A DNA stretch of 36,999 nt from DTLC01 sp964555645 (GCA_964555645.1 CAZKTA010000024.1:1-36999), one strand, 5' to 3'; positions 26,151-35,612 are shown, counted from the first letter of the stretch. Notes: generated by a model from the sequence alone, not told the origin. Numbers and translations are program-made.

Positions 26151-26881
26151 CCGGCGGATCATAGCCCGAAGCACTTTTCTGCTTGTCTATGTGCGCGGAC
26201 AAGCCTGCGCCAACAAGTTTTGTTTTATGAAACTGAAAATCGATTCGGTGTGCTGCATTTTGACCGGCGTTGCGTCCACCGCGTAGATGGGCCCGGCTGC
26301 TTGCCGATATTTGCCCTCGTTGACCAACGTCTCCTGCCACACGATTCTCGCATTTCGAAACTGACCAGGATAACCTGTCATCCGCCCCTTCATGGACTGA
26401 CCTTGCGGATGGCAAAGGCCAAGTCAGTGGCTTTGCCGCCTCGCTCCGTGGAAAGCTTGCGAGCGCCCCAGGCTGCGCCCTCGGGGTAAACGGCCGCGCC
26501 CTAGCGCAAAACACCAGCGTCACGGTTTTTCTCCAAAGCGCCGCGCATGGGCTTGGTCATCCAAAGTGCTGGACGCAAGGCCTGTCTGGGGGTGTAGCGC
26601 ACAGGCAAGCGCATCCAGCGACACTCCCCACAGTGTACGAGACGGGTGTGCTGCCCGATCCAGCCTTTGGGTTCAGCGGGTTGGTCAGTATTGTGTCCGC
26701 TGTGGACTTAACAGTACGCATGGTGTTTGAGCTCCAACTTTTGACAGCGATGCAATTCCAAAAACCGTTACAAGTCGGGGGCGGTTGACTTCTCGCATGG
26801 AACTTGACTTCTAGCACAAACGGCAGCGAATGATGGATAATCAGTTTTCCCCCTGTAAACTTGGAGTTTATCCAGTGTGGT
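26151..26881. other. Gene-poor gap between SGNH-TPR gene and GH127 gene
   Basis: 731 bases between two genes that converge. No intact gene is convincing. A 7-bp inverted repeat with a 10-base loop (GCTTGTC 26181-26187, GACAAGC 26198-26204) follows the SGNH gene without a T-run. The minus strand at 26187-26500 carries protein-like fragments, listed separately. From 26557 on nothing recognisable is seen. No clear terminator is visible for either gene. Confidence 0.45.
26187..26500 (-). pseudogene. Possible remnant of a decayed gene
   Basis: Two adjoining minus-strand frames read like ordinary protein. The first (26500-26390) includes AAVYPEGAAWGARKLSTERG and ends DLAFAIRKVSP. The second (26393-26187) overlaps it as ATGA, includes RNARIVWQETLVNEGKYRQA and continues AGPIYAVDATPVK. 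The first piece is open only from a TAG just upstream and has no start. The family was not recognised. It could be a frameshifted gene end or chance coding bias. Confidence 0.22.
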
Positions 26882-29323
26882 TCATTCAACGTCCCATTCG
26901 TAAACGCCGGCGGAAAAACCTGGCTGAAGTTGGATTTCAAGCTTAAGCGCCTTTGTGGTCACAGGCGCGAAAGTGACTTTGACCGGTTCAGTTTTTCGGA
27001 TTTCGTATGGCGATGGGTTAGGTACCGGGTTCCAGTTGCCAGCGTCAGTCCGATACAAAACCCGCCACCAAGCCGGTATTCTACACTCGCCGGTGCCGGT
27101 GTCGTCGAACCACCAAACCTTGACAGCCTTCACTTGTACAGGCTTGGCAAACTCGTATGCGATCCATTCGAGTGTGCCCTTGTGCGGCCAAAAATCGAAA
27201 TTACCAGCCGAACCTGGTGGTGCGTTATCGGGTGTGATCTGGTCATTCACAGGTTCAAGACTCATCCCACCGCGCGCAAATGACGCTGAAACTTTGGCCT
27301 GCGATGTGATGGTGGGGCGTGGCTTTGGCCGTGCTGCGGCCGGGTCGCGTGCGATCCACACTGTCATGGGGGTGAGTCGGCGATTGGCCCATAAGGCGTA
27401 TGGTATGGCCAGAAGCTGGTCTGCTGTTCGGGTTTCGCGTCGCTCGGCATCTACTTGCACAGCCCGCATTGCACCCTGGATCTTCAAAACCGTAGCGCCG
27501 CCTAAAAAGGCAGGTCTGTGCTCGGGCGTGATTTTGGCTGCCGCCGGCAACACGATGTCGAATACGTACCCACCATTGTCAATCCCCTCAAACGCGTAGA
27601 CAACCGGTCCGCGTTCGAGTGCAACCTGATTGCGTGTGGCAGCAATGAGCGGGTGCCCAACCACGCGCCTGACTGGCATGTCGAATTCGAGTTTGATGAT
27701 GTCGCCACTTTTCCAAGTACGCGTGACCCGGGCGTAACCGTTCTGAAGCTGGCCAGACCAAATCTCACCAGACGGCAACTGCAACTGCCACTTAGCCGGG
27801 GTGGCGTCCTCGTAACTGTACAGGTCGCTAGGTAATGGGTTGCCCTGAACCCAGCACGGCACGCGAAGGCTGAGCGTAAACTCGATTGGTGTTTCGGGCT
27901 CGACACGCAGTTCGATCTTGCCGTCCCAGGGATATTGCGTGAGCTGCGTGAGCTTGATCTTCTTGTCGCGCAGGGTAACTGCACCTGTGCTTTGGGCATA
28001 AAGGTTGACGAACAGTTGGTCGTCCTTGACCGCATAAACGTACCCGCCCAGCGACGCTATCAACCTAAGGATGTTCGGCGGGCAGCAGGCGCAGCCGAAC
28101 CACGGGGCGCGCCCGGCATACCCGTGGTTGTTGCGCGAACGACCGTCGTATTCGAGTGGGTTCGGATAAAAGAATCTGTCACCGGAAAGCGACACGCCAC
28201 TCAGCGTGCCGTTGTAAAGGGTGCGCTCGAATGCATCCATATATTTGGCGTCGCCAGTCATCAGAAACATGCGGTGGTCCCAAAACAGGAACGCTATAGC
28301 AGCACAGGTCTCGTTGTAACAGCGGTGTGGCAGTTCGTAGTTCGCGCCGTAGGCTTCGCCTGAGGCACGCGCACCACAGCCACCTGTCAGGTGCAGCTTA
28401 CGGCCTACTACGTTGTTCCAGATTTTGGTAATTGCATTGAAGTACCGCCTGTCGCCGGTGAGCGCCGCAACGTCCGCCATGCCGGAGTACATGTAGTTTG
28501 CACGCACAGCGTGGCCAACGGCTTCGTCCTGTTCGACAACCGGTTTGTGGTCTTGGCTGTATTCACTGCCTCGGTGCCCGCGAACATCGAGAAAGAACTT
28601 TGCCAGTTTCAGCCAACGGTTGTCTCCTGTTACTCGGTAAAGCTTTCCCAGACCCATCTCGACAACTTGGTGCCCAGGGCTAATTCGCAGTTCGCCGTCC
28701 CCGAAATCGCGATGGAGCAGTTCAGCCGCTTTCATGCAGATATCGAGCAACGACTTTGAGCCTGTAGCCTGATAATGTGCCACACCGGCTTCAAACAGGT
28801 GGCCGAGGTTGTACAACTCGTGGCTGAGCTCAGGGTCTTTTTCCCAGCGTTGTTTGCCGATCCATGGATGGCCGGGGCTGTCCGGATGCATCGTTCTGAA
28901 CGTGTAAAGATACCCATCTGGCTCTTGAGCAGTAGCAATACGCTTGATCATTTCCTCGAGTTTTTCGGCTAGAGCATGGTTTGACTCGACGCTCAGACAA
29001 AATGATGCCCCCTCGATAACCTTGTAAACATCCGTGTCATCGAACGGATATTCAGTGGGCGGTTTGATCTGGAAGTTCGTTTCGCCGGCTGCGCGTCTGC
29101 GCATGACTTCGGCTGCTAGATCAAAGTTTTTTAGTCGGCCTGCACTCTCACACTGATTGATCGCAAACGGAAGCGTTACCAGGAGATTGGTGGCTTGACG
29201 CGCGTGCAGTAGTCCGGCGGTGAACCTGACATTTGTGAATGAGACAGGTTGAATTGGGTAATCACCCGCCACCGATACAATGGCCATGCTACAAATAAGA
29301 CAACTAAAGATGCGCTTGATCAC
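26882..29323 (-). CDS. Exported GH127 beta-L-arabinofuranosidase
   Basis: About 813 residues. The frame is open from a GTG at 29392, but the GTG at 29323 gives a compact signal peptide (IKRIFSCLICSMAIVSVAG) and is preferred; neither has a good Shine-Dalgarno. The GH127 (former DUF1680) alpha/alpha barrel is clear. From the chosen start, YNETCA gives E338 and C340, and GCACCPPN gives C413/C414. This is the Cys-Glu-Zn set of the founding Bifidobacterium enzyme, where a cysteine is the nucleophile. GEAYGANYELP holds the candidate acid/base near E323. About 140 extra residues at the C-terminus form a discoidin-like sandwich (WIAYEFAKPVQVKAVKVWWF). It would release beta-L-arabinofuranose from plant glycans or hydroxyproline-rich glycoproteins. 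It is divergent from the GH43 gene at 29637. Confidence 0.87.
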   Translation of the reverse strand: MIKRIFSCLICSMAIVSVAGDYPIQPVSFTNVRFTAGLLHARQATNLLVTLPFAINQCESAGRLKNFDLAAEVMRRRAAGETNFQIKPPTEYPFDDTDVYKVIEGASFCLSVESNHALAEKLEEMIKRIATAQEPDGYLYTFRTMHPDSPGHPWIGKQRWEKDPELSHELYNLGHLFEAGVAHYQATGSKSLLDICMKAAELLHRDFGDGELRISPGHQVVEMGLGKLYRVTGDNRWLKLAKFFLDVRGHRGSEYSQDHKPVVEQDEAVGHAVRANYMYSGMADVAALTGDRRYFNAITKIWNNVVGRKLHLTGGCGARASGEAYGANYELPHRCYNETCAAIAFLFWDHRMFLMTGDAKYMDAFERTLYNGTLSGVSLSGDRFFYPNPLEYDGRSRNNHGYAGRAPWFGCACCPPNILRLIASLGGYVYAVKDDQLFVNLYAQSTGAVTLRDKKIKLTQLTQYPWDGKIELRVEPETPIEFTLSLRVPCWVQGNPLPSDLYSYEDATPAKWQLQLPSGEIWSGQLQNGYARVTRTWKSGDIIKLEFDMPVRRVVGHPLIAATRNQVALERGPVVYAFEGIDNGGYVFDIVLPAAAKITPEHRPAFLGGATVLKIQGAMRAVQVDAERRETRTADQLLAIPYALWANRRLTPMTVWIARDPAAARPKPRPTITSQAKVSASFARGGMSLEPVNDQITPDNAPPGSAGNFDFWPHKGTLEWIAYEFAKPVQVKAVKVWWFDDTGTGECRIPAWWRVLYRTDAGNWNPVPNPSPYEIRKTEPVKVTFAPVTTKALKLEIQLQPGFSAGVYEWDVE

Positions 29324-29636
29324 ACGACTGAGCGTACGGACATGCACCTGCTGGTCAAGGACAAGCTGCGGCTTTGTCTGGCCACAAGCCACGAGTTGTT
29401 CCCACTGGCACCAAATCCCAAAGAATCAGACGCGTGACGTCGCCAAATGAAAAAGCATTTAAGAGCGTTACGCGAAGCAGCCCAAAGTGGGGTGTAGCAG
29501 TCTTCTCGGCTCCTGTGCGCATCACACAAATCTAGAAAACGCAGCATCTGTCCTCTAAATGCAAAAAACTGCTTCACGCAGGTGGGCAACCGAGATAATA
29601 TGAGCCCGCAAAAACGCAAAACTCGCAAACGTACAC
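29324..29636. other. Divergent intergenic region between GH127 and GH43 genes
   Basis: 313 bases (244 if GH127 starts at 29392) that must contain both promoters. A short, irregular TGTGCGCATCACA lies at 29514-29526 and a TCTAAAT at 29554-29560 toward the GH43 gene; neither is strong. No RNA gene is seen. Confidence 0.35.
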
Positions 29637-31337
29637 ATGAAATGGCTGGAACAGAAAGTTTCACTTGGATTTGCCGTGGCAGTTGCTTGTACCAATGTTA
29701 TGGCTGTGGAACCAAAACCTGTCAGTTTCGATAGCTTCGAATATTCTGGCACTAACGCGGTTGATCTCAAGGTCGGCCCAGGTGAGTATCAAAACCCGAT
29801 CTTGGCGGGGTTTTATCCTGACCCGAGCATCTGCCGTGTTGGTGACGATTTCTACATGGTCAATTCGACGTTCGCGTATTTTCCTGGGATTCCAATCTTC
29901 CAGAGTCGCGACCTGGTGAATTGGGAACAGATCGGGCATGTGATTCATCGGCCTGAACAATTGCGGTACGAAGGTATGGGCGTTTCACGCGCCATTTTTG
30001 CTCCGGCAATCAGCTATCACGAGGGTGTGTTCTATGTCATTTGCACGATGGTTGATGGCATAGGCAATTTTGTTGTCACCGCCACAAACCCGGCAGGGCC
30101 ATGGTCGGACCCAACACCGTTGCGGTTTGAAGGTATTGATCCATCTATTTTCTTCGATGACGACGGGCGCGCGTGGATAGTCAACAACGGTGCCCCAGAA
30201 GGCCGACCGCTCTACAACGGCCATCGCGCAATTTGGATACAGGAATTCGATTACAAGGCAAAGAAAATGGTCGGCCCGCGCAAGGTACTGGTCGATGGTG
30301 GTGTGGATATCACCAAAAAGCCGATCTGGATCGAGGGCCCACACATCTACAAGCACAACGGATGGTATTACCTCTGTTGCGCCGAAGGCGGCACCGGCCC
30401 GGGCCATTCGCAGGTCATTTTCAGAAGCAAAAACGTGGACGGTCCCTACACGCCTTGGGAGAAGAATCCGATCCTGACCCAGCGGAGGTTGCCTGCGAAT
30501 GTGCCTGGTGCAGTGACATGCACAGGGCACGCTGATCTGGAGATTGGCCCAGACGGCAACTGGTGGGCGGTGTTTTTGGGTGTGCGGCCGTATCAGGGGC
30601 GGTACTCACCAATGGGGCGCGAGACTTTCCTGTTGCCGGTTAAATGGAGCGAAGACGGTTGGCCTGTGATCTTGCCGCTGGAGGAACGCGTACCGTTGGT
30701 TTGCAAAACGCCGCAGGGTGTGGATGTCAAGCCGTCAAAATCCATGCCGCTTACCGGGAACTTCACCTGGCGCGATGAGTTCGATCAGCCCGTGCTCTCG
30801 TTTGCGTGGATTATGCTGCGTGCGCCCAAGGAAAAATGGTGGAACATTGATACAAATGCAGGAAAACTGAATCTGATTCCACGCGCCGAACTGCTTTCAG
30901 GTCGCAGTAACCCCAGCTATCTGGGGCGGCGTGTGCAACATCCGCGGTTTTCCGCAGCAACGGAATTCGACGTGCCGACCGAAACGCGAGTCTCAGCGGG
31001 CCTTGCCGTGTTCCAGGGCGAACGGTTTCACTACTACGCCGGCGTCAAGCGCAATACCAATGGTATTGTATTGTTCCTGGAGCGATTCAAGGGGGCAGAT
31101 TCTGGCGTGCACACCACAGTTACGCTGCCAGAGTCAAAGACTGTTCGGTTGCGTTTCGCTGCGCACGATGCAAAATGCACGTTCGAGTACGCAACTGACG
31201 CTGGGCAATGGAAACAATTGGCAGGCGACCTCGACGCCACCCTGCTAACTACTGAAGTCGCTGGTGGGTTCGTCGGCGCAACGGTCGGATTGCACGCACG
31301 AATAGACCCCAAAGAAGAACAAGTTGAGCCGCAGTAG
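29637..31337 (+). CDS. GH43 beta-xylosidase-like enzyme with C-terminal beta-sandwich
   Basis: 566 residues. A short signal peptide (MKWLEQKVSLGFAVAVACTN, ending near VMAVE) precedes a GH43 propeller beginning at YQNPILAGFYPDPSICRVGD, the classic opening of XynB-type members. The catalytic triad is visible: D62 (FYPDPSI), D168 (FEGIDPSIFFDDDG) and E233 (IWIEGPHIYK). Residues from about 370 form the C-terminal sandwich (FTWRDEFDQP, VSAGLAVFQGERFHYYAGV) that shapes the active site in such enzymes. Length is typical for two-domain beta-xylosidases. It would remove xylose or arabinose from oligosaccharides. It differs in architecture from the other GH43 at 7759, which carries CBM6 modules instead, so the two probably act on different linkages. 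Confidence 0.88.
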   Translation: MKWLEQKVSLGFAVAVACTNVMAVEPKPVSFDSFEYSGTNAVDLKVGPGEYQNPILAGFYPDPSICRVGDDFYMVNSTFAYFPGIPIFQSRDLVNWEQIGHVIHRPEQLRYEGMGVSRAIFAPAISYHEGVFYVICTMVDGIGNFVVTATNPAGPWSDPTPLRFEGIDPSIFFDDDGRAWIVNNGAPEGRPLYNGHRAIWIQEFDYKAKKMVGPRKVLVDGGVDITKKPIWIEGPHIYKHNGWYYLCCAEGGTGPGHSQVIFRSKNVDGPYTPWEKNPILTQRRLPANVPGAVTCTGHADLEIGPDGNWWAVFLGVRPYQGRYSPMGRETFLLPVKWSEDGWPVILPLEERVPLVCKTPQGVDVKPSKSMPLTGNFTWRDEFDQPVLSFAWIMLRAPKEKWWNIDTNAGKLNLIPRAELLSGRSNPSYLGRRVQHPRFSAATEFDVPTETRVSAGLAVFQGERFHYYAGVKRNTNGIVLFLERFKGADSGVHTTVTLPESKTVRLRFAAHDAKCTFEYATDAGQWKQLAGDLDATLLTTEVAGGFVGATVGLHARIDPKEEQVEPQ

Positions 31338-31348
31338 CAAAAGGCTTC

Positions 31349-31378
31349 GCCAGCCGGTTTTACCTAATCTGGCTTTTT
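31349..31378 (+). terminator. Weak candidate terminator after GH43
   Basis: GCCAG (31349-31353) pairs with CTGGC (31369-31373) over a 15-base loop and is followed by TTTTT. It starts 12 bases after the stop. The stem is only 5 bp. Confidence 0.3.
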
Positions 31379-32363
31379 GGCTACGCGCCTCGCCCAGCGA
31401 CAGAAGGAGGTTAATCCCTTGCCAAAAAGCGGCAGGGCACGAGGGGCGAATTGGATGTGGCATTCCGGATTGATTCTGCGGCGCTTCTCACGCAGGGCAA
31501 ATCGGCGGACAATGTTACCGTGGCCACTGCAGGTTCTGTTTGCCGCGTCTTCTGCGTGTGGACACCTAGGACCGCCGTTTTCCACATCAACTAAGCTTAG
31601 CACACGCCCCGTTCTCAAGTTAGTCGGTCTCTTTGCGCATTGTTTAATGTCCCGCAGACATGAAAATTTCACAGCGGGACACCAGCGGTTGCCACAGTTG
31701 CTGAAAAACCGGCGAAGTGCCACGTGCTCAATTTAGAAAAGGCTGGGGGTCTTAGCAAGTTGGAGTCGAAAGAAGCTGCAAATAAAGGAAAAGTCAGAGC
31801 ACTAGACGTTGAAACCAAGTTTAAAGATCCGCACAGTCATTTTGAGTTTCGATGTTGGCCGGCCAAACGGATGTGCATGGCATTGGCCGAGTGCAGACGT
31901 TAATCGACACTAATGCGGTGCCGCTGCGGTTCTATCGTCTGGGTGCTTGCTGACCGCAGCCAGGATATTAAGCCAGAGAATCAGTTGGACCGGCTGGACT
32001 CGGAGGGGCTGTTTGACTAGTCCAGGCTGATACAAGTTACAGTTTGTAGTTGCATCATTGCCAAAAGGCAGGGCGTGAAGTCTGTGCGTAGTTGGCACAC
32101 GACTGCCTTGCCTACTGAACCCGGGAAACCGGATTGGGGAACACACCCGGTCCAAGCCGGCGGGAGTGTTGCTGGCCCCGCCTTGCGTTCAGCACCTTTC
32201 GGCGCGGCTTGCTGGTCGTTTCAGCAACAAGGTTTTTTGATGGTGTTTTGCGCAAGGGCGCACAAAACCGAATGCGACACGCGTGCACTCCACATCCAAT
32301 CAATCAAATCGGGCGATAAATGGTTCGAGTACAAGGTCAAAATGCTATTACACGGCACACAAG
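31379..32363. other. Gene-poor gap between GH43 and argF
   Basis: About 985 bases between convergent genes. The open frames here (up to 119-141 codons on either strand) have odd composition and no recognisable motif, so none is called. A plus-strand stretch from about 31445 reads like protein (GELDVAFRIDSAALLTQGKS) before a stop near 31590 and may be a gene fragment. A 7-bp inverted repeat GTCCCGC/GCGGGAC (31649-31655, 31674-31680) is present. No tRNA or rRNA is seen. Confidence 0.4.
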
Positions 32364-33260
32364 CTATGCCACCGCCCATTCTAGAATTGCTTTCTGCACG
32401 TGCAGCCGGTTTTCGGCCTGGTCGAATATGGTTTGTGCGTTTGCCTCGAATGTATCTTCGTCAATTTCTTTGCCACGATACGCCGGCAGACAGTGCATGA
32501 CCAGTGCACCCGGTTTGGCCAGGTTAACCAAAGCCTGGTTGATCTGGTAAGCGGACAGCTCTTTGAGTCGTTGTTCAGCTTCAGCTTCTTTGCCCATCGA
32601 AACCCACACATCGGTGTAAAGCACGTCTGCGCCAGTTGCAGCCGCGCGCAGGTCTTCGGTGCAAACGACGTGACCGCCAGCACGCCGCAGCAAATCTTGT
32701 CGGGGTTGGTAGCCACGCGGCGCAGCTATGCGCAGTTCGAACCCGAGTTTTGCCGCTGCCCAGATCCAACTGGTTGCAACGTTGCATGCGCCGTCGCCGA
32801 CGAATGTGACGATCTTGTCGGCTATTGTACCGCGTTTTTCCTGTATGGTGAAAATGTCGGTCAAGATTTGGCACGGGTGTTCTTCGTCTGTGAGCGCGTT
32901 TATGGTTGGGATGCTGGCGTACTTGGCGAATTCCTCGACGTCGCTTTGTGCGTAGGTGCGCATTACCATGCCGTGGATCATTCTGCCCAGGACACGCGCG
33001 GTGTCTTTGATGGGTTCACCACGCCCGAGCTGGATGTCGTTTGCGCTCAGAAAAATGACACGTCCGCCCAGCTCGCGTATGCCTACCTCGAACGATACAC
33101 GCGTGCGTGTGGACGATTTCGCGAATAACAACGACCACGTTTGGCCGGCAAGCGGTTGGCTCGAGTGCATGCCGCGCTGGCGTTTCAACACGCTGGTTCG
33201 GGCGATAATTTCCTCGATATTGGTCCGGTCAAGCTTTTCGATGCTAAGCAAATGTTTCAT
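32364..33260 (-). CDS. argF: Ornithine carbamoyltransferase
   Basis: 298 residues from the ATG at 33260. The frame runs further upstream, but that part overlaps argD out of frame and is not coding. It transfers the carbamoyl group from carbamoyl phosphate to ornithine, giving citrulline. Carbamoyl-phosphate motif S50-TRTR, H128-PCQ, ornithine loop DVWVSMG (217-223) and H256-CLP are all in place, and the length is typical for anabolic OTCases. The SMG loop marks an ornithine rather than aspartate or acetylornithine enzyme, although close relatives using N-acetylornithine or N-succinylornithine cannot be ruled out by eye. It is the last gene of argB-argD-argF, 41 bases after argD. Confidence 0.93.
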   Translation of the reverse strand: MKHLLSIEKLDRTNIEEIIARTSVLKRQRGMHSSQPLAGQTWSLLFAKSSTRTRVSFEVGIRELGGRVIFLSANDIQLGRGEPIKDTARVLGRMIHGMVMRTYAQSDVEEFAKYASIPTINALTDEEHPCQILTDIFTIQEKRGTIADKIVTFVGDGACNVATSWIWAAAKLGFELRIAAPRGYQPRQDLLRRAGGHVVCTEDLRAAATGADVLYTDVWVSMGKEAEAEQRLKELSAYQINQALVNLAKPGALVMHCLPAYRGKEIDEDTFEANAQTIFDQAENRLHVQKAILEWAVA

Positions 33261-33301
33261 CAGCGAAAAACCACAGTTTACATAATTTTCCCCGACGGCG
33301 G

Positions 33302-34648
33302 TCAAGCTCCAAGTCGGCGCACCACAGACTCGATTATGTCGAGTGCTTCTTGTACATGTTTTTGCTGCAAGTTTAATGCCGGTAACAGCCGGATCACCTG
33401 CGATCCAGCCGGCACGGTCAATAGACCCGCATCGTGCAGCATCGCGGCGAATTGTGCTGAAGCCGGTTTGTCGGTTTGGGTGAAGGCAAGGTTTTTGTCT
33501 TTCTCGACCAGTTCGATCCCGAGCATCAGACCCAACCCGCGCACTGACTTGAGCACGTTGGGGTGCTTTCGAACGAGCTTGTCTAACTCGTCCTTCAGCA
33601 ATGCACCGAGTGCGCGTGCATTGTCGGCGAGCCGATCGCGTTGGATAATCTCCAAGACTTTGAGTGCAACTGCGCAGGCTAGTGGGCTGCCGCCGTATGT
33701 GGTTGCGTGCTTGCCTGGTCCAAGCAGCTCGGCGTATTTGTCTCGCACCCAAAACGCGCCTATTGGAAAGCCGTTGCCGAGCGATTTTGCCATCGAGACT
33801 CCGTCAGGCAAAAATGTATCGCCAAGGTTTTCCTGGTAACGTAAGCCAGTTGGCTTTGAAACCACGATGCCGCTGGGATGTTCGCAATTTTCCAAAATGC
33901 GCTGGTAACTATGGAACCTGCCTGTGCGAAAATGCCCGGATTGAACTTCGTCAATCAGAAGCAACAGGTTATGTTCGTCACACAACTTGCGCAGGCCAAA
34001 CAAGTACTCGGCTGTTGCGGGGTTAACGCCGCCTTCGCCCTGAATCCCCTCGACCATGATTGCGACCGTGGCGGGTGAAATTGCATTACGCATTGCGTCA
34101 ATGTCGTTGAAGGGCACGTGCCTGAACCCTTGCACCATCGGCTCAAACCCTTTCTTGACCTTTTCCTGCCCAGTGGCAGAGATGCCAGCTAGTGTCCGCC
34201 CATGGAACGAGTTGTAGGTGGTCAGTATCTCGAATCTGCCTTCGTCATGACCAAACCTGCGGGCGAGTTTGAACAAGCCCTCGTTTGCCTCGGCGCCGCT
34301 GTTGCAGAAGAACACTTTGCCAGGCCCAATCAACCGCACCAGCTCAGATGCAAGTCGACCCTGCAACTCGTGATAGTAAAGGTTCGATACATGCACAAGC
34401 CTGTGTGCATGACCTGCAATTGTCTCGGCTAGCTCAGGGTGTGCGTGCCCGAGACAGCATACAGCGATCCCGCCCCCGAGATCGAGGTACCGTTTACCGT
34501 TCACGTCCCAGAGGTAAACGCCCTGGCCGTGACTGAACGCAATCTCAAACCGCGCGTAACTCGGCACCACATACTTATCAAACAATGCCCTGATCGCGTT
34601 GAAGTTGCCGGAGCCTACCGCCAACGATTCTGCAGTTGTTTCTTGCAT
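33302..34648 (-). CDS. argD: Acetylornithine aminotransferase
   Basis: 448 residues from the ATG at 34648; a TTG two codons earlier is a weaker choice. This class III PLP aminotransferase converts N-acetylglutamate semialdehyde to N-acetylornithine. FFCNSGAEANEG binds the cofactor phosphate, LLLIDEVQSGHFRTGRF contains the PLP-contacting Asp, and VSMAKSLGNGFPIGAF carries the Schiff-base lysine (K288 from this start). Compared with ordinary ArgD there are about 30 additional residues between SYQRILENC and LPDGVSMAK, just before the active-site lysine. Similar variable inserts are, as far as I recall, seen in other Verrucomicrobia. It lies between argB (88 bases) and argF (41 bases). Confidence 0.92.
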   Translation of the reverse strand: MQETTAESLAVGSGNFNAIRALFDKYVVPSYARFEIAFSHGQGVYLWDVNGKRYLDLGGGIAVCCLGHAHPELAETIAGHAHRLVHVSNLYYHELQGRLASELVRLIGPGKVFFCNSGAEANEGLFKLARRFGHDEGRFEILTTYNSFHGRTLAGISATGQEKVKKGFEPMVQGFRHVPFNDIDAMRNAISPATVAIMVEGIQGEGGVNPATAEYLFGLRKLCDEHNLLLLIDEVQSGHFRTGRFHSYQRILENCEHPSGIVVSKPTGLRYQENLGDTFLPDGVSMAKSLGNGFPIGAFWVRDKYAELLGPGKHATTYGGSPLACAVALKVLEIIQRDRLADNARALGALLKDELDKLVRKHPNVLKSVRGLGLMLGIELVEKDKNLAFTQTDKPASAQFAAMLHDAGLLTVPAGSQVIRLLPALNLQQKHVQEALDIIESVVRRLGA

Positions 34649-34736
34649 TTGCAATTTACGTGTTGCGATTTATGCGCTGCCCGACCTATTAAGACAATGG
34701 CAGCGTCGGGCCATTCTAAATCGGAGACCTAATTTC

Positions 34737-35612
34737 TCATAGCACAATTTCTGTGCCGACTCCTTCGTCTGTGAAGATTTCGAGCAGAACAGCATGTGGC
34801 ACGCGCCCATCAACAAGCGATACTTTTTCAACCCCTGCTTTGATGGCGGCCACCGCGCTGTCAACCTTCGGGATCATCCCTTCGTCAATGACACCGGCGT
34901 TCTTGAGTTCGTCAACATCGGTGGTTCTAAGATGCGGGATCACCGATTTTGCATCCTTAGGGTTACGCAGCAAACCTGGCACATCACTCATGAAAACGAG
35001 TCGTTTTGCCTTCAGTGCAATTGCAGCCCGCGCAGCTGCTACATCGGCATTACAGTTGTACACCAATCCATCCTCGCCAAGTGCTGTCGGGCTGATGACG
35101 GGCGTTATACTGCGGCGGATACACTCGCGCAACGGTTCGATATTAACCGCTGTTACGTCGCCGACAAAACCGATGTCGAGTTCATCGCCAGACTTAGTCC
35201 GCGGCCTGAATTTACTGCACCTGAAAATTTCTGTCCCGGAAAACCCGCGTGCTTTACCACCGAACTGCGTGATCGCGCGTACGATCTCAGGATTGATCTC
35301 GCGCGAGAGCACCTGCTCGACCAGTTCAGCCGTGGCGCGGTCGGTCACGCGCATGCCTTGGACAAACTGTGGTTTAAAGCCTGCTGATTCCATTGCACGG
35401 CTGATGGCTTTGCCGCCGCCGTGCACCACTACGGGGTTAATCCCCACCGCCTCAAGAAACACAATATCCCGCGCAACGCTCGTGCGTACTTCTTGATCGG
35501 GCGAGTCCATGAAACTGCCGCCGTACTTGATCACAAATGTCTGGCTGCGGAACCGCTGTATGTACGGCAATGCCTCAAGCAGCGTCGTAGCCTTGGCAAT
35601 CAGGTCTTGCAT
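34737..35612 (-). CDS. argB: Acetylglutamate kinase
   Basis: 291 residues from the ATG at 35612. The open frame extends to 35741, but the added part has no family resemblance. It phosphorylates N-acetylglutamate, the second step of arginine synthesis. FVIKYGGSFMD (K29 onward) and VVVHGGGKAIS (G65-G67) form the ATP/acetylglutamate glycine loops; YNCNADVAAA and the C-terminal DEGMIPKVDSAVAAI fit the family. The N-terminal helix preceding the core (AKATTLLEALPYIQRF) is the type found in hexameric, arginine-inhibited enzymes, so feedback inhibition is likely. It is the first gene of argBDF. A possible promoter TTGCCA-N17-TACGAA lies at 35648-35620 on the minus strand, close to the start. Confidence 0.94.
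   Translation of the reverse strand: MQDLIAKATTLLEALPYIQRFRSQTFVIKYGGSFMDSPDQEVRTSVARDIVFLEAVGINPVVVHGGGKAISRAMESAGFKPQFVQGMRVTDRATAELVEQVLSREINPEIVRAITQFGGKARGFSGTEIFRCSKFRPRTKSGDELDIGFVGDVTAVNIEPLRECIRRSITPVISPTALGEDGLVYNCNADVAAARAAIALKAKRLVFMSDVPGLLRNPKDAKSVIPHLRTTDVDELKNAGVIDEGMIPKVDSAVAAIKAGVEKVSLVDGRVPHAVLLEIFTDEGVGTEIVL

Noticed and set aside
29514..29560. TGTGCGCATCACA as a CRP site for the GH43 gene at 29637
   Set aside because: The half-sites are too close for the TGTGA-N6-TCACA pattern and the symmetry is poor.
32315..32345. GGTTCGAGTAC resembling a tRNA T-loop
   Set aside because: No acceptor stem, anticodon arm or D-arm can be drawn around it.
33261..33752. N-terminal extension of the argF frame
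   Set aside because: It overlaps argD in another frame; ornithine carbamoyltransferase starts with MKHLLS at 33260 and has normal length from there.
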